From NCBI RefSeq assembly GCF_017115165.1, contig NZ_JABXKF010000021.1, positions 1-64,000 on the forward strand: 64,000 nucleotides of DNA, read 5' to 3'. Under the pieces are notes generated by a model. It worked only from the letters and a program-made list of their open reading frames with translations. It was not told the DNA's origin and ran no database searches. The first letter of the stretch is position 1; every line of letters starts with the position of its first letter. Of this stretch, positions 26,723-36,408 are shown piece by piece. The stretch comes from Nostoc sp. LPT. Lineage in GTDB: Bacteria; Cyanobacteriota; Cyanobacteriia; Cyanobacteriales; Nostocaceae. The position numbers and the translations under genes were made by a program.

Positions 26723-28087
26723 TCAAGATACAAAATTTTTCGGAGGAATTTTTAAGATTTCATGGTAAAGTGCCAACATCTCTGAAGCAACAGTATCCAT
26801 TGTACGTACTGGCTGGATACCTTGACGTAACTTAGCTAGTAAATCAGCATCTTTGGCTAAAGTTACGATCGCTTCAGCCCATGCTTGGACATCTTTGGCT
26901 GGAACTAACCAACCATCGATGCCGTGACGGACTAACTCAGCAATTCCTCCTAAATTTGAACCTAGTACGGGAATGCCCATAGCTTGTGCTTCTAAGGCAA
27001 CTATGGGTCCAGTTTCTAACCACTGCGACGGTATTGCTAGGATATCGAAACCTGCTAATGCGTCTGGTACTGCTTCGCGTGAAAGTGGTTCAGCAATCTG
27101 AATCCGGCGATCACGAGCAGCGATCGCCATAACTTTTTCGCGATTGGCAGCACCGTATTTTCCCGGATGAGTAGCATGAAGAATTAACTCCACAGGTATA
27201 TCATTCGGTAGACTATGTACCGCTTCTACTAAAACTTGTACCCCTTTAGTTTCTTGCCAGCGGCCCAAAAAGCCAATTTTTAATGTAGAGTTTTGTGGTT
27301 TGTTTGGTATTACTTCACGTTTGAAAGTGTTAGCAACACCTTGCCGAGAGACAGTAAGTTTTTCGGGAGGAACGTTGTTTGCAACAAAAGCATTGTATTG
27401 CCAATTACTCGTTACAACAATGCGATCGGCTAGGTTTGCTAGTTGCATCAAATTGCGCCTATGTTGAGACACTAGAGTAGGAATACCAAGAGTTTTGCCA
27501 AGCAGGCGTAGCTTGAAATTTTTAGAGGTAAGTAATTTTGTTTCTGCTGCTATACCAACATCCAAAGGAACTTGACTAAAAGCCTTGAGCATCCAAGGTG
27601 TTGCTTGTTTTGCTACTCCCAAACATTGACTACAATTAACAGAGTCAATCAACCCATTGCAAGGTTCTTCACCCCAGCGCATCATCGTACCACGCAGACA
27701 TATAGGCTCAGGTATGTGGACGGTGACTACAGTAGCCATCCCTAACTGGCCGGCGAGAGCAAGATGATGTAAACCGCAGTCAAATCGCCATGAATGTTGA
27801 TGGTATACATCGGCTCGATTGTTTTCTAGCCAATTAGCAAAAGTTTTAAAGCCGCCGTGGGGTAGCTGTTTGTGTACCTGTATCTTACTGGGGTTAAGAA
27901 AAACAGGATAACGATAAACTGAGATACCATTGTATTCGTAGGTATCTTCCTCTGTACCTTGTTTAGGAGCAGCAACAATACCTTCGATTCCATGTACTTG
28001 TAAGCCATGCAGTAGTGAGTCTAAGTATACTTCAGCACCGGCTGATGTCTCTGGAAAATACCAGCTAGTTGTATGGATTAGCTTCAT
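26723..28087 (-). CDS. GT4 family glycosyltransferase, first gene of the glycan cluster
   Basis: 454 residues. TTSWYFPETSAGAEVYLDSL is the typical GT4 start; the donor site is IGFLGRWQETKGVQVLVEAV and IPSQWLETGPIVALEAQAMGIPVLGS with the EX7E motif. A cysteine group (C-N-G-L-I-D-S-V-N-C-S-Q-C near residue 145) may bind metal. It is the upstream end of the minus-strand run, so the cluster promoter should lie in 28088-28200. Confidence 0.87.
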   Translation of the reverse strand: MKLIHTTSWYFPETSAGAEVYLDSLLHGLQVHGIEGIVAAPKQGTEEDTYEYNGISVYRYPVFLNPSKIQVHKQLPHGGFKTFANWLENNRADVYHQHSWRFDCGLHHLALAGQLGMATVVTVHIPEPICLRGTMMRWGEEPCNGLIDSVNCSQCLGVAKQATPWMLKAFSQVPLDVGIAAETKLLTSKNFKLRLLGKTLGIPTLVSQHRRNLMQLANLADRIVVTSNWQYNAFVANNVPPEKLTVSRQGVANTFKREVIPNKPQNSTLKIGFLGRWQETKGVQVLVEAVHSLPNDIPVELILHATHPGKYGAANREKVMAIAARDRRIQIAEPLSREAVPDALAGFDILAIPSQWLETGPIVALEAQAMGIPVLGSNLGGIAELVRHGIDGWLVPAKDVQAWAEAIVTLAKDADLLAKLRQGIQPVRTMDTVASEMLALYHEILKIPPKNFVS

Positions 28088-28502
28088 TTATGAACCTGCA
28101 AAGAAAAAGTTGGAAAGCTCATCTTTTTTACCATGATTGCTCTATTTGTTATTATTAACATCTATTTTTTATAAATAACCCAAAGTGAATCTATAAGATT
28201 CTGTATTAAGAGTTAGTATGTACAAATAAAAAATTTTCGATTACTGATTTTGTGTTTTTGAGTAAAAAAGACAATTTAGGACAAAAAGAACAGAATAAAT
28301 CTAACTTAGCTTTTACACTTCCTCCCAGAGAAATTTTACTGATATACCCAGATATAATTTATAGTTACTTAGTATATTTTTAAGTATTATTACGGTTGTA
28401 TACTATCATAGTATTCATGGACTTTCTCAACCTTTTCTCACTGAGATATTTGAGATTGCTGATAAATTCCAAAGTATTTACTGGAAAGGGAGATATTAAG
28501 TA
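28088..28502. other. Divergent intergenic region, AT-rich
   Basis: The gap between the head of the glycan cluster and gloB, on opposite strands. It must hold promoters for both. I see no strong hairpin, repeat or short gene; the sequence is AT-rich with no clear box that can be assigned. Confidence 0.5.
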
Positions 28503-29276
28503 ATGCAAGTAATCAGGCTTGAGGCACTCTCAGATAATTACATATTTTTGCTGGTAGATCGCCAGCAACAAATTGCTGCTGTTGTCGATCCAGCAGAGGC
28601 TGAACCAGTACTAAAGCAACTTGCACAGTTAAAAGCTGAGTTGGTAGCGATTTTCAACACACACCACCACAATGACCATGTAGGTGGCAATCAGCAATTA
28701 ATAGAACACTTTCCGCAACTAACAGTCTACGGTGGTGTCGAAGATCGCGGGCGAATTCCCGGACAGCAGGTATTTTTGCAACAAGGCGATCGCGTCCAGT
28801 TTGCAGGCCGCATAGCTGAAGTTATTTTTGTTCCCGGACATACCCGCGCTCACATCGCTTACTACTTTCCCCCCGAAAAATCTAGTGAGACAGGCGATTT
28901 ATTTTGCGGCGATACCTTATTTTCTGGCGGTTGCGGTCGCTTATTTGAAGGAACACCAACTCAAATGGTAGACTCTTTAACCAAATTGCGCTCCTTACCA
29001 GATGATACGCGGATCTGGTGTGCCCACGAATACACTTTAGGAAATTTGCAATTTGCCCTAACTGTAGATGGCGACAATGCCGACTTACAAAAACGCTTCA
29101 ATGAAGTGAAAACTTATCGTAGTCGAGGAGAAGCTACTATCCCCTCACTGCTGGGAATGGAAAAGCGAACCAATCCCTTTTTACGTTGGGATCAGCCATC
29201 ATTACAATCAACTGTTAAAGGTAGCGATGGAGTGCAAACTTTTGCGCGGATACGGGAAATGAAAAATAACTTTTAG
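28503..29276 (+). CDS. gloB: Hydroxyacylglutathione hydrolase (glyoxalase II)
   Basis: 257 residues, full length for GloB. The metallo-beta-lactamase metal motif is H54-x-H56-x-D58-H59 in [12 protein letters not shown]; further metal ligands lie in VPGHTRAH and FCGDTLF, and the C-terminal glutathione site [10 protein letters not shown] and TNPFLR are in place. It hydrolyses S-lactoylglutathione to lactate and glutathione in methylglyoxal detoxification. GGGAG lies upstream of the ATG. Confidence 0.92.
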   Translation: MQVIRLEALSDNYIFLLVDRQQQIAAVVDPAEAEPVLKQLAQLKAELVAIFNTHHHNDHVGGNQQLIEHFPQLTVYGGVEDRGRIPGQQVFLQQGDRVQFAGRIAEVIFVPGHTRAHIAYYFPPEKSSETGDLFCGDTLFSGGCGRLFEGTPTQMVDSLTKLRSLPDDTRIWCAHEYTLGNLQFALTVDGDNADLQKRFNEVKTYRSRGEATIPSLLGMEKRTNPFLRWDQPSLQSTVKGSDGVQTFARIREMKNNF

Positions 29277-29277
29277 A

Positions 29278-29317
29278 TATTGGGCATTGGGGATTGGGCA
29301 TTGGGGATTGGGCATTG
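29278..29317 (+). repeat. Short tandem repeat of ATTGGGC / ATTGGGG
   Basis: Alternating ATTGGGC and ATTGGGG heptamers, five to six in a row, right after the gloB stop. Confidence 0.85.
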
Positions 29318-29527
29318 ATTATTCTCCTCTGCTCCCCTGCTCCCTCATCCCTCATTCCTCCAACTTTCTAGCGCTAATAGTTGCGATCGCACCCTTCCTT
29401 TCGCTAGGATCTGTAAGCTTTAGGGTATGGGCAAAGCTACTTGGAACAATATACTCATTTCAGGAGTTCTAAGTTCTGAAAAAACACTTGTTATTCAGGA
29501 CTTTTTACTCAGCAAGGGCTAAACGCC

Positions 29528-29554
29528 CCGTTGGCGCAGCCTCTCGTAGAGAAG
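29528..29554 (+). repeat. 27-base copy of a dispersed palindromic repeat
   Basis: Identical over 27 bases (CCGTTGGCGCAG ... GTAGAGAAG) to 44731-44757, where the complete palindrome is present. Here only the right half is seen, so it is probably a solo fragment. Confidence 0.8.
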
Positions 29555-29636
29555 AAAGCTAACAGCACTGTTTTAGTAAGCTATGCTGCCCAAACCCACC
29601 CAAATTAATCAGATTTTACAGGACAAACGAAAAACG

Positions 29637-30095
29637 ATGGCGAAACGCGTGCAGTTAGTTTTAAATCAGGATATCAGCAAGCTCGGAAAATCTGGCGACT
29701 TAGTGGAAGTAGCTCCTGGCTACGCTCGTAACTATCTGATTCCCCAGAAATTGGCAACCAATGCCACTCCTGGTATTCTCAAGCAAGTAGAACGCCGTCG
29801 CGAGCAAGAGCGTCAACGGCAATTAGAACTCAGACAACAAGCTCTTGAGCAAAAAGAATCTTTAGAAAAAGTTGGCAGCTTGACAATTGCCAAGCCAGTT
29901 GGTGAAAACGAAGCAATTTTCGGTACTATCACCACCCAAGACGTTGTAGATGCAATTAAGGCAGCCACCGGTCAGGAAATCGATCGGCGTGGAATTACCA
30001 TCCCTGATATTAACCACCTTGGTACTTATCAAGCCGAAATTAAGCTGCATTCGGAAGTAGCGGCGCAAGTCGATATTCAAGTAGTCGCTAGCTAA
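29637..30095 (+). CDS. rplI: 50S ribosomal protein L9
   Basis: 152 residues from ATG 29637, the family start ([23 protein letters not shown]). An upstream in-frame ATG at 29583 would add 18 unlike residues. The N-terminal domain binds 23S rRNA; the long connecting helix ([19 protein letters not shown]) and the C-terminal domain are present. dnaB follows, a gene order common in bacteria. Confidence 0.95.
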   Translation: MAKRVQLVLNQDISKLGKSGDLVEVAPGYARNYLIPQKLATNATPGILKQVERRREQERQRQLELRQQALEQKESLEKVGSLTIAKPVGENEAIFGTITTQDVVDAIKAATGQEIDRRGITIPDINHLGTYQAEIKLHSEVAAQVDIQVVAS

Positions 30096-30171
30096 CTCAC
30101 CAGAGGGATGAAGGGATGAGGGGATGAGGGAGCAAGATAAACTCGTAACTCTTAACTCCTAGCTCCTGTAC

Positions 30172-30191
30172 AGACGCGATTAATCGCGTCT
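30172..30191 (+). repeat. Perfect 20-base palindrome
   Basis: AGACGCGATTAATCGCGTCT reads the same on both strands. A related AGACGCGA ... TCGCGTCT is at 49803-49822. It lies between rplI and dnaB. Confidence 0.8.
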
Positions 30192-30220
30192 CTAGCAAAA
30201 TCTCAAAACTAAAATCGTTT

Positions 30221-32869
30221 ATGGCTGAAGAATTGAGTTTTCAAGGGCTAGGTAGCGATGCCTACGGCGGTAAACTAGGCCTCCCACCACAAAATATTGA
30301 GGCGGAAGAAGCGATTTTGGGGGGTATTTTGCTAGATCCAGAAGCGATTAGTCGAGTTAGCGATCGCCTCCTTCCCGAAGCTTTTTACATTAGCGCTCAC
30401 AAAAATATTTATCAAGCAGCTGTGAGGCTCCACGCCCAAGGTAAATCCACAGACTTACTCTCAGTCACCAGTTGGCTGACTGACCATGAAATGCTAGCCC
30501 ACATTGGTGGTAGAAATAAATTAGCAACTCTGGTAGACCGTACAGTGTCAGCAGTTAACATCGACGCCTTAGCAGGGTTAGTCATGGAAAAATACCTGCG
30601 GCGACAGTTAATTAAAGCTGGCAATGAAATTGTACATCTTGGTTACGAGACAGAAACCGAGTTACCACAAGTTTTAGATCAGGCAGAACAGAAAGTTTTT
30701 GGTGTTACTCAAGAACGTTCCCAATTGGGTTTAGTTCACATTTCTGATACTCTAATTAATAATTTCCAGGATATTGAAGATAGAAATCAAGGCATTGCCT
30801 TACCTGGAATTCCCTGCGGATTTTACGATTTAGATGCGATGACTAGCGGCTTTCAACGTTCTGATTTAATTATTGTCGCGGGTCGCCCATCAATGGGGAA
30901 AACCGCATTTTGCTTGAACCTTGCTCATAACATTGCTGCTTCTTATAAATTACCAGTTGCTTTTTTCAGCTTGGAAATGTCCAAAGAGCAATTGACGCAA
31001 CGTTTATTAGCTAGCGAAGCGCAAATTGAAAGTAGTTATCTGCGAACTGGCCGCCTCAGTCAAACCCAGTGGGAACCTTTAAGCCGTGCTATTGGTATCC
31101 TTTCCGAGATGCCGATTTATATTGACGATACGCCGAATATTACAGTTACACAAATGCGTAGTCAGTCAAGAAGACTGCAAGCTGAAATTGGAACTGAATT
31201 AGGATTAATTGTAATAGATTACCTGCAATTGATGGAAGGAGCAGGTGATAATCGCGTACAAGAATTATCAAAAATTACGCGTCAACTCAAAGGTTTAGCG
31301 CGTGAATTATCTGTTCCAGTTATTGCCTTATCTCAGTTGAGTCGAGGCGTGGAAGCACGCACTAACAAACGCCCGATGTTATCTGATTTGAGAGAATCTG
31401 GTTGTTTAGCAGGCGATAGTCTGGTGACATTAGCAGATAGCGGACTGCAAGTACCAATTAGAGAATTAGCAGGTAAATCTGGTTTTGCAGTTTGGGCGTT
31501 GAACGAAGCTACAATGCAGCTAGAAAAAGCAATTGTTAGCAATGCTTTTTCCACTGGTGTAAAGCCTCTGTTTACTTTAACAACTCGATTGGGTCGAAAA
31601 ATCCGTGCCACAGGTAATCACAAGTTTTTAACAATTAATGGCTGGAAAAAACTTGATGAATTAACTCCTAAACAACATCTATGTTTACCAAGACATCTCC
31701 CCAGTCCTGCTAAACAAACCATGACTTATGCCGAAGTCGCATTATTCGGGCATTTAATTGGCGACGGTTGCACATTGCCACGTCATGCCATACAGTACAC
31801 CACTAGAGAGATAGATTTAGCTCAGAATGTTGCTTTCTTGGCAACAGAAGTTTTTGGAGATTCAATTGTTCCTAGAATTTCACTTGAACGTGGGTGGTAT
31901 CAAGTTTATTTATCCGCAGCACAGAATCTAACTCATCGTGTGAGAAATCCAATAGCCAAATGGCTAGACTCTCTCGGTGTTTTTGGTTTAAAGTCTTATG
32001 AAAAATTTGTACCTCAAGAATTGTTCTCACAACCCCAAGAGTTAATAGGTTGCTTTCTAAGACACCTTTGGAGTACAGATGGCTGTATAAAATTGGTTGC
32101 AGGAAAAAACTTAAGACCTATTGCATATTATGCAACGAGTAGCCAGAGACTAGGTTTTGATATACAGACACTTTTGTTAAGACTTGGCATTAACGCAATA
32201 CTCAGGACAGTTCCTCAAGTTGGAAAAGGCAGAAATCAATATCATGTAATAATCACTGGTAAGCCCGATCTCCAGTTGTTTATTATTCATGTTGGAGCAG
32301 TAGGAGAATATAAGCTACGTTCACTCCAAGATATTTTCCAACACTTTGAAAACAGTATTCACAACCCTAATAGAGATATAATTCCGAAGGATGTTTGGAA
32401 AATAGAGGTTGTACCTGCGATGCAAGCTATTGGCTTCACCACACGGATATTACAAGCCTCCATTGGAGTTTCCTTTTGTGGGTCTACTCTTTACAAAGTA
32501 AATTTAAGTCGAGAAAGAGCTTTAAAAATCGGCAACATTGTCCAATCATCTAAACTGGTTACTCTTGCCAAAAGTGATGTTTATTGGGACGAGATACTTT
32601 CAATTGAATATAGCGGCGAGGAAGAAGTCTTTGATCTTACAGTTCCTGGTTTGCATAATTTTGTTGCGAATAATATCATTGTCCACAACTCAATAGAACA
32701 AGACGCGGATTTAGTAATCATGTTGTACCGCGACGAGTACTACTCTCCCGATACTCCCGATCGCGGCATTGCAGAAGTAATTATAGCTAAACACCGCAAT
32801 GGCCCTACAGGTACTGCGAAACTTTTGTTTAATCCACAATTTACAAAGTTTCAAAATTTAAAAATTTAG
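30221..32869 (+). CDS. dnaB: Replicative DNA helicase DnaB with intein
   Basis: 882 residues as encoded; removing the 429-residue intein (395-823) leaves 453, normal for DnaB. The N-terminal domain interacts with primase. The RecA-like motor has Walker A GRPSMGKTA, Walker B LIVIDYLQLM and the H4/DNA-binding region SQLSRGVEARTNKRP. The intein interrupts the protein at RESG|C ... HN|SIEQDAD, the same site as the Synechocystis DnaB intein and right in the ATPase core, so splicing is needed for activity. DnaB unwinds DNA at the replication fork. Confidence 0.95.
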   Translation: MAEELSFQGLGSDAYGGKLGLPPQNIEAEEAILGGILLDPEAISRVSDRLLPEAFYISAHKNIYQAAVRLHAQGKSTDLLSVTSWLTDHEMLAHIGGRNKLATLVDRTVSAVNIDALAGLVMEKYLRRQLIKAGNEIVHLGYETETELPQVLDQAEQKVFGVTQERSQLGLVHISDTLINNFQDIEDRNQGIALPGIPCGFYDLDAMTSGFQRSDLIIVAGRPSMGKTAFCLNLAHNIAASYKLPVAFFSLEMSKEQLTQRLLASEAQIESSYLRTGRLSQTQWEPLSRAIGILSEMPIYIDDTPNITVTQMRSQSRRLQAEIGTELGLIVIDYLQLMEGAGDNRVQELSKITRQLKGLARELSVPVIALSQLSRGVEARTNKRPMLSDLRESGCLAGDSLVTLADSGLQVPIRELAGKSGFAVWALNEATMQLEKAIVSNAFSTGVKPLFTLTTRLGRKIRATGNHKFLTINGWKKLDELTPKQHLCLPRHLPSPAKQTMTYAEVALFGHLIGDGCTLPRHAIQYTTREIDLAQNVAFLATEVFGDSIVPRISLERGWYQVYLSAAQNLTHRVRNPIAKWLDSLGVFGLKSYEKFVPQELFSQPQELIGCFLRHLWSTDGCIKLVAGKNLRPIAYYATSSQRLGFDIQTLLLRLGINAILRTVPQVGKGRNQYHVIITGKPDLQLFIIHVGAVGEYKLRSLQDIFQHFENSIHNPNRDIIPKDVWKIEVVPAMQAIGFTTRILQASIGVSFCGSTLYKVNLSRERALKIGNIVQSSKLVTLAKSDVYWDEILSIEYSGEEEVFDLTVPGLHNFVANNIIVHNSIEQDADLVIMLYRDEYYSPDTPDRGIAEVIIAKHRNGPTGTAKLLFNPQFTKFQNLKI
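31403..32689 (+). mobile_element. DnaB intein with LAGLIDADG homing endonuclease
   Basis: Encodes 429 residues from Cys395 to Asn823. Block A begins CLAGDSLVTLADSG; the block B TGNH motif is in RATGNHKFL; block F/G ends LHNFVANNIIVHN before Ser824. All splicing residues (C1, block B His, penultimate His, terminal Asn, +1 Ser) are visible. The middle holds two LAGLIDADG-like helices, GHLIGDG and FLRHLWSTDG, so this is a full-size intein capable of homing in principle. It is in frame and undamaged. Confidence 0.93.
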
Positions 32870-32937
32870 CCATTGAATTGGGGACTGGGAATGGGAGACT
32901 GGGAGAAGCCAATGCCCAATGCCCAATGCCCTAGTTT

Positions 32938-33459
32938 TTACTTAACTCCTAGCAATTCCACTTCAAAAATTAGAGTTGCATTGGGTGGAATCACGCCACC
33001 AGCACCACGAGCGCCGTAGCCTAACTCAGATGGGATGATTAACTTACGAAGACCGCCTACTTTCATGGTGCTAAGTCCTTCATCCCAACCTTTGATTACC
33101 TGTCCAGCACCGATTTTAAAGCTAAAAGGTTGGCCGCGATCGCGTGAACTATCAAACTGAGTACCATCTTCTAGAGTGCCGACATAGTGAACTTCAACCG
33201 TTTGTCCAGATTTAGGAGTCGCCCCAGTCCCCTCTTTTAACTCCACATACTTTAATCCAGAGGGAGTAGTTACGGCATTAGCATCAGACATAGTATTACT
33301 CGCAATTAAGATATTGTTTTCAGTTACAGTCGTGGACGCTGGCGGCGTTTGGGTTAACTCGGCAGCAATGGCGGTATTCTGTTTACTGCCTACTTGCCCC
33401 ACAACCAAAAGCACAACACACACCAGCATGAAAGCCACGCTGAGGAAAATTGGTTTCAA
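32938..33459 (-). CDS. FKBP-type peptidyl-prolyl isomerase, exported
   Basis: 173 residues. The first codon is TTG 33459, supported by AAGGAG nine bases upstream and the membrane anchor or signal that follows ([17 protein letters not shown]). One FKBP domain occupies about residues 65-172, with the active-site set Y-F/D ([45 protein letters not shown]). It folds proteins on the lumenal or periplasmic side of the membrane. Confidence 0.9.
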   Translation of the reverse strand: MKPIFLSVAFMLVCVVLLVVGQVGSKQNTAIAAELTQTPPASTTVTENNILIASNTMSDANAVTTPSGLKYVELKEGTGATPKSGQTVEVHYVGTLEDGTQFDSSRDRGQPFSFKIGAGQVIKGWDEGLSTMKVGGLRKLIIPSELGYGARGAGGVIPPNATLIFEVELLGVK

Positions 33460-33537
33460 AATCAGTTCTCCTTACTTAGGTATCCTGGCAAAAAGATTAC
33501 CAACAGGACACATTTAGTTTAAATCAGAAAGGGCATT

Positions 33538-33861
33538 CTAACGCCAAAGCTTATTTTCTAAATCGCGTAATTGACGCTCTAAACGGTCAATTCTACCCCT
33601 TAGTTCGTCCACTTCTGACTGACGAGCCACCCCCAAATCCTGCATCATATTTCGCATTTGCCGTTGCATTTGGACATCGAAGTTTCCCTGTTCCGACTTT
33701 AACTGCTGGGCAATATCATCTATTACTGCCTTGGCTTGCTCAGGATTGAGCTTGCCATCTTTGACTAAATCATCGCTGACTTGCCGCAGTTTTTCTGCGA
33801 CTATAGAGGTTGTGCCAAGACCCACCATCATTAGCTGTTGCAACCAGTTGTTGTTGTCCAT
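33538..33861 (-). CDS. Phasin-like/UbiK-like small helical protein
   Basis: 107 residues: an N-terminal segment NWLQQLMMVGLGTTSIVAEKL, then a fully helical protein ending in a coiled coil (VARQSEVDELRGRIDRLERQLRDLENKLW). This arrangement matches polyhydroxyalkanoate-synthesis regulator/phasin-like proteins and UbiK-type accessory factors. It is conserved in cyanobacteria as far as I recall. GGAG precedes the ATG. Confidence 0.7.
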   Translation of the reverse strand: MDNNNWLQQLMMVGLGTTSIVAEKLRQVSDDLVKDGKLNPEQAKAVIDDIAQQLKSEQGNFDVQMQRQMRNMMQDLGVARQSEVDELRGRIDRLERQLRDLENKLWR

Positions 33862-34176
33862 ACTCCCTTCCTCTTACTTATTAACCAGCCGACCCTTACT
33901 CCTGAGTGTAGGCAATCAAGCTTCTTAAAGCGTAGTTATTCTAGCCTACAGCTCTATTTTGGCAAATTCGCAAGCACAAGGATAAGGATCAAAGGGCGTG
34001 ATTATACAACTCCTCAAGTTTAAGGTTGCCCAAATTTACCTATTTTTGCGATATCACAGGCAATTCCCTATAAATTACAAAACTCACACTCATCCTTTGC
34101 GGTGAATGTGAGTAGTTCATGGGAAGATTTTATCTAGACAGTGCTGAATATCCAAGATTGATCGTTAAAGGAGAAG
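33862..34176. other. Intergenic region, nothing assigned
   Basis: The gap between the phasin-like gene and the 2TM gene, both on the minus strand. Only a weak near-palindrome can be seen; there is no supported gene or terminator. Confidence 0.4.
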
Positions 34177-34587
34177 TTAAATTTGTGTACGCCATTTCTG
34201 AAAAGCGATCTCGTAATCCTCTGATTTACTCTGATAAACACTCCACCAATGAAAAAATAGTCCTAACCCCCATCCTAATATTGGGAAAATAGCCCAAAAA
34301 TAACTAGGACTAGTGATTAAATTTAAGAGAATGAGGAATAAATTCACTGCTAGGAAAGAAACAAAGTGTGTCCAAAAGGCTCTGCGTCGGAAAGTATTAA
34401 ATGTGTGTCGCGAACGTTCCTCTTCTTGTTGAGCCAACCACTTTTGTTCAGTTGTTTCCAAAATCTTAGAAGAAATGCCTAACTCAGATGCCATTTCTAA
34501 AAGCTGTTCTCGTGAAAATTCACCTTCCTGTTTACGAGTGAGTGCTTTTTGCAGGATTTGTTGGACATCTTCTGAATCGTAAGTCAT
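34177..34587 (-). CDS. 2TM domain-containing protein
   Basis: 136 residues. A helical N-terminal part (VQQILQKALTRKQEGEFSREQLLEMASELGIS, residues ~8-45) resembles a small sensory or SHOCT-like helix pair. Then comes the 2TM domain with two membrane helices around FLAVNLFLILLNL and FWAIFPILGWGLGLFFHWW. This combination is common in cyanobacteria; function is unknown. Confidence 0.82.
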   Translation of the reverse strand: MTYDSEDVQQILQKALTRKQEGEFSREQLLEMASELGISSKILETTEQKWLAQQEEERSRHTFNTFRRRAFWTHFVSFLAVNLFLILLNLITSPSYFWAIFPILGWGLGLFFHWWSVYQSKSEDYEIAFQKWRTQI

Positions 34588-34980
34588 TTTAATTACCTTA
34601 TAAGTTTGTGTGTAAATACGCCTTTGATTTCACGAAATTATCGATCGGCTTCGTTCAATTCAATTAGCAAATGCATCCACATTTTGCATCCAATACTTAG
34701 TAATATTCACAACACTATTATTTTCTCACAATTGATTTAGGGCTACTGTATTTGTCAATACCTCTATAATTGCTTTGATGAGAGCGAGCTGTTACGGCAT
34801 TAAGCTAAACATTGTCATTATGGAGTAAAGGATGCTGGTAGCTCGATTTCAGGTAAAGATCCAACTATATGTTGCTGCCTCAATCGAGTAAACATCGCTG
34901 AAATCACTCTTTTGAATTTCCAAAAATATTAAATTTAATGGAAGATTTAAAATATCAGCAGCGATCTACGCTACCTAGTA

Positions 34981-35069
34981 GTCTGTCAAGTTTGATTTGA
35001 TCGGTTCGTAGTTTATGCTTTAGCACTAACTATAAACAATCCGCACCTCTCAATTATTTCTTGACAGAC
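34981..35069 (+). promoter_or_regulatory. Nested inverted repeats upstream of the ParA-type gene
   Basis: GTCTGTCAAG (34981-34990) and CTTGACAGAC (35060-35069) form a perfect 10-bp pair; inside them GTTTAT (35011-35016) and ATAAAC (35032-35037) pair too. The outer right arm is 32 bases before the start codon. A dimeric autoregulator or an RNA cruciform could use it. The rest of 34588-34980 shows no other structure. Confidence 0.45.
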
Positions 35070-35101
35070 GAGTGGGAATGCGTCAATAGAGGACTCAATC
35101 A

Positions 35102-35986
35102 ATGGGATATGTAATTGCTACTGCCAATATGAAAGGTGGCGTTGGTAAAACCACCCTCACGGTCAACTTAGCTACCTGTTTAGCTAAAAATCATGGCAAG
35201 CGGGTGCTTGTCCTTGATTTAGACAGCCAAATTAGCGCCACACTCAGTTTGATGTCGCCTTTAGATTTTGCCAAGCTTCGTAAACAAAGTAAGACATTTA
35301 GGTATCTGATAGACGAAGTTATCAATCCAGACCCACAAGCAAAACTCACAATTCAGGATATTGTTCAATCCCAGGTTTGTAATCTTCCCGGACTAGATTT
35401 ATTACCGGGAGATATCGATTTATATGATGAATTTGTTGTTTCAGAAATGCTGCATCAGCAAGCAACTGCTTTGGGGGAACAGGACTTTGAAACGATTTGG
35501 AATCGCTTTGAAAGGGTCTTAATTAATAATATCTTAAAACCAGTACGTCAAGAATATGATTTTATCCTTCTCGATTGCGCCCCTGGCTATAATCTATTGA
35601 CTCGTAGCGCTTTAGCTGCCAGTGATTTCTACATACTTCCTGCGAAACCAGAACCATTATCTGTAGTGGGTATTCAACTTCTAGAAAGACGGATTGCCCA
35701 ATTAAAAGATAGTCACGGACATGAAACCAAGATAGATATAAAAATGTTGGGAATTGTATTTAGTATGTCCAGTGCTAACCTGCTCACTGGCAGATACTAT
35801 AAACAAGTAATGCACCGCGTTGTAGAAGATTTTGGTGTTGAGAAAATTTGTAAGGTACAAATACCAGTTGATGTTAACGTTGCTAAGGCTGTTGATAGTT
35901 TTATACCAGCTGTTTTAAATGCTCCCCAATCAGCAGGTTCAAAAGCTTTCTTGCAATTAACTCAGGAGTTGTTGCAAAAGCTATAG
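35102..35986 (+). CDS. ParA/MinD-family ATPase
   Basis: 294 residues. Deviant Walker A KGGVGKTT (signature K11, K16) at the N-terminus, LVLDLDSQISATL, and FILLDCAPGYN; the protein looks complete. It resembles chromosomally encoded ParA/Soj proteins that position cargo on the nucleoid. There is no ParB gene beside it, so the cargo is unknown. Confidence 0.9.
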   Translation: MGYVIATANMKGGVGKTTLTVNLATCLAKNHGKRVLVLDLDSQISATLSLMSPLDFAKLRKQSKTFRYLIDEVINPDPQAKLTIQDIVQSQVCNLPGLDLLPGDIDLYDEFVVSEMLHQQATALGEQDFETIWNRFERVLINNILKPVRQEYDFILLDCAPGYNLLTRSALAASDFYILPAKPEPLSVVGIQLLERRIAQLKDSHGHETKIDIKMLGIVFSMSSANLLTGRYYKQVMHRVVEDFGVEKICKVQIPVDVNVAKAVDSFIPAVLNAPQSAGSKAFLQLTQELLQKL

Positions 35987-36045
35987 CTTTAGTTAATCAT
36001 TGATTAACAACATGATTTCCGATTTATTAAATTAGAAAGATGAAT

Positions 36046-36074
36046 GTAAAGACGTAGCATTCCTACGTCTTTAC
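36046..36074 (+). terminator. Hairpin after the ParA-type gene
   Basis: A perfect 12-bp stem (GTAAAGACGTAG and CTACGTCTTTAC) with a 5-base loop, 60 bases after the stop. Without a clear T tract it could be a dispersed palindrome rather than a terminator. Nothing else is seen in 36075-36408. Confidence 0.5.
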
Positions 36075-36408
36075 AAGGGTTTCAGGCAATAAATAATTTA
36101 ATTTTGGAAATTTCTATATCTATTAAGTAGGTCGCAAATCTGAACCTTTCAATTTTTATAAAGGTCTGAAGAAAGAGAATTTATACCTACTCGGTGAGAA
36201 ACAAGCTACATAGAATAAATCTCAAATCCCCAATTTAAAGTTCTCTATTCAAGAAAACTCTTTAGGCATCAGGTCAATCTAAAATCTAAAATCCACAATT
36301 CAGTAATAAATAAGTTATCTTTTCTTAAAGTTCAGCAGTTATACGGAAGCTATAATTAGTGAGATTCAGCTATTGAGTGAAAAGGTCAGTAAATCTCACT
36401 AAGAAACA

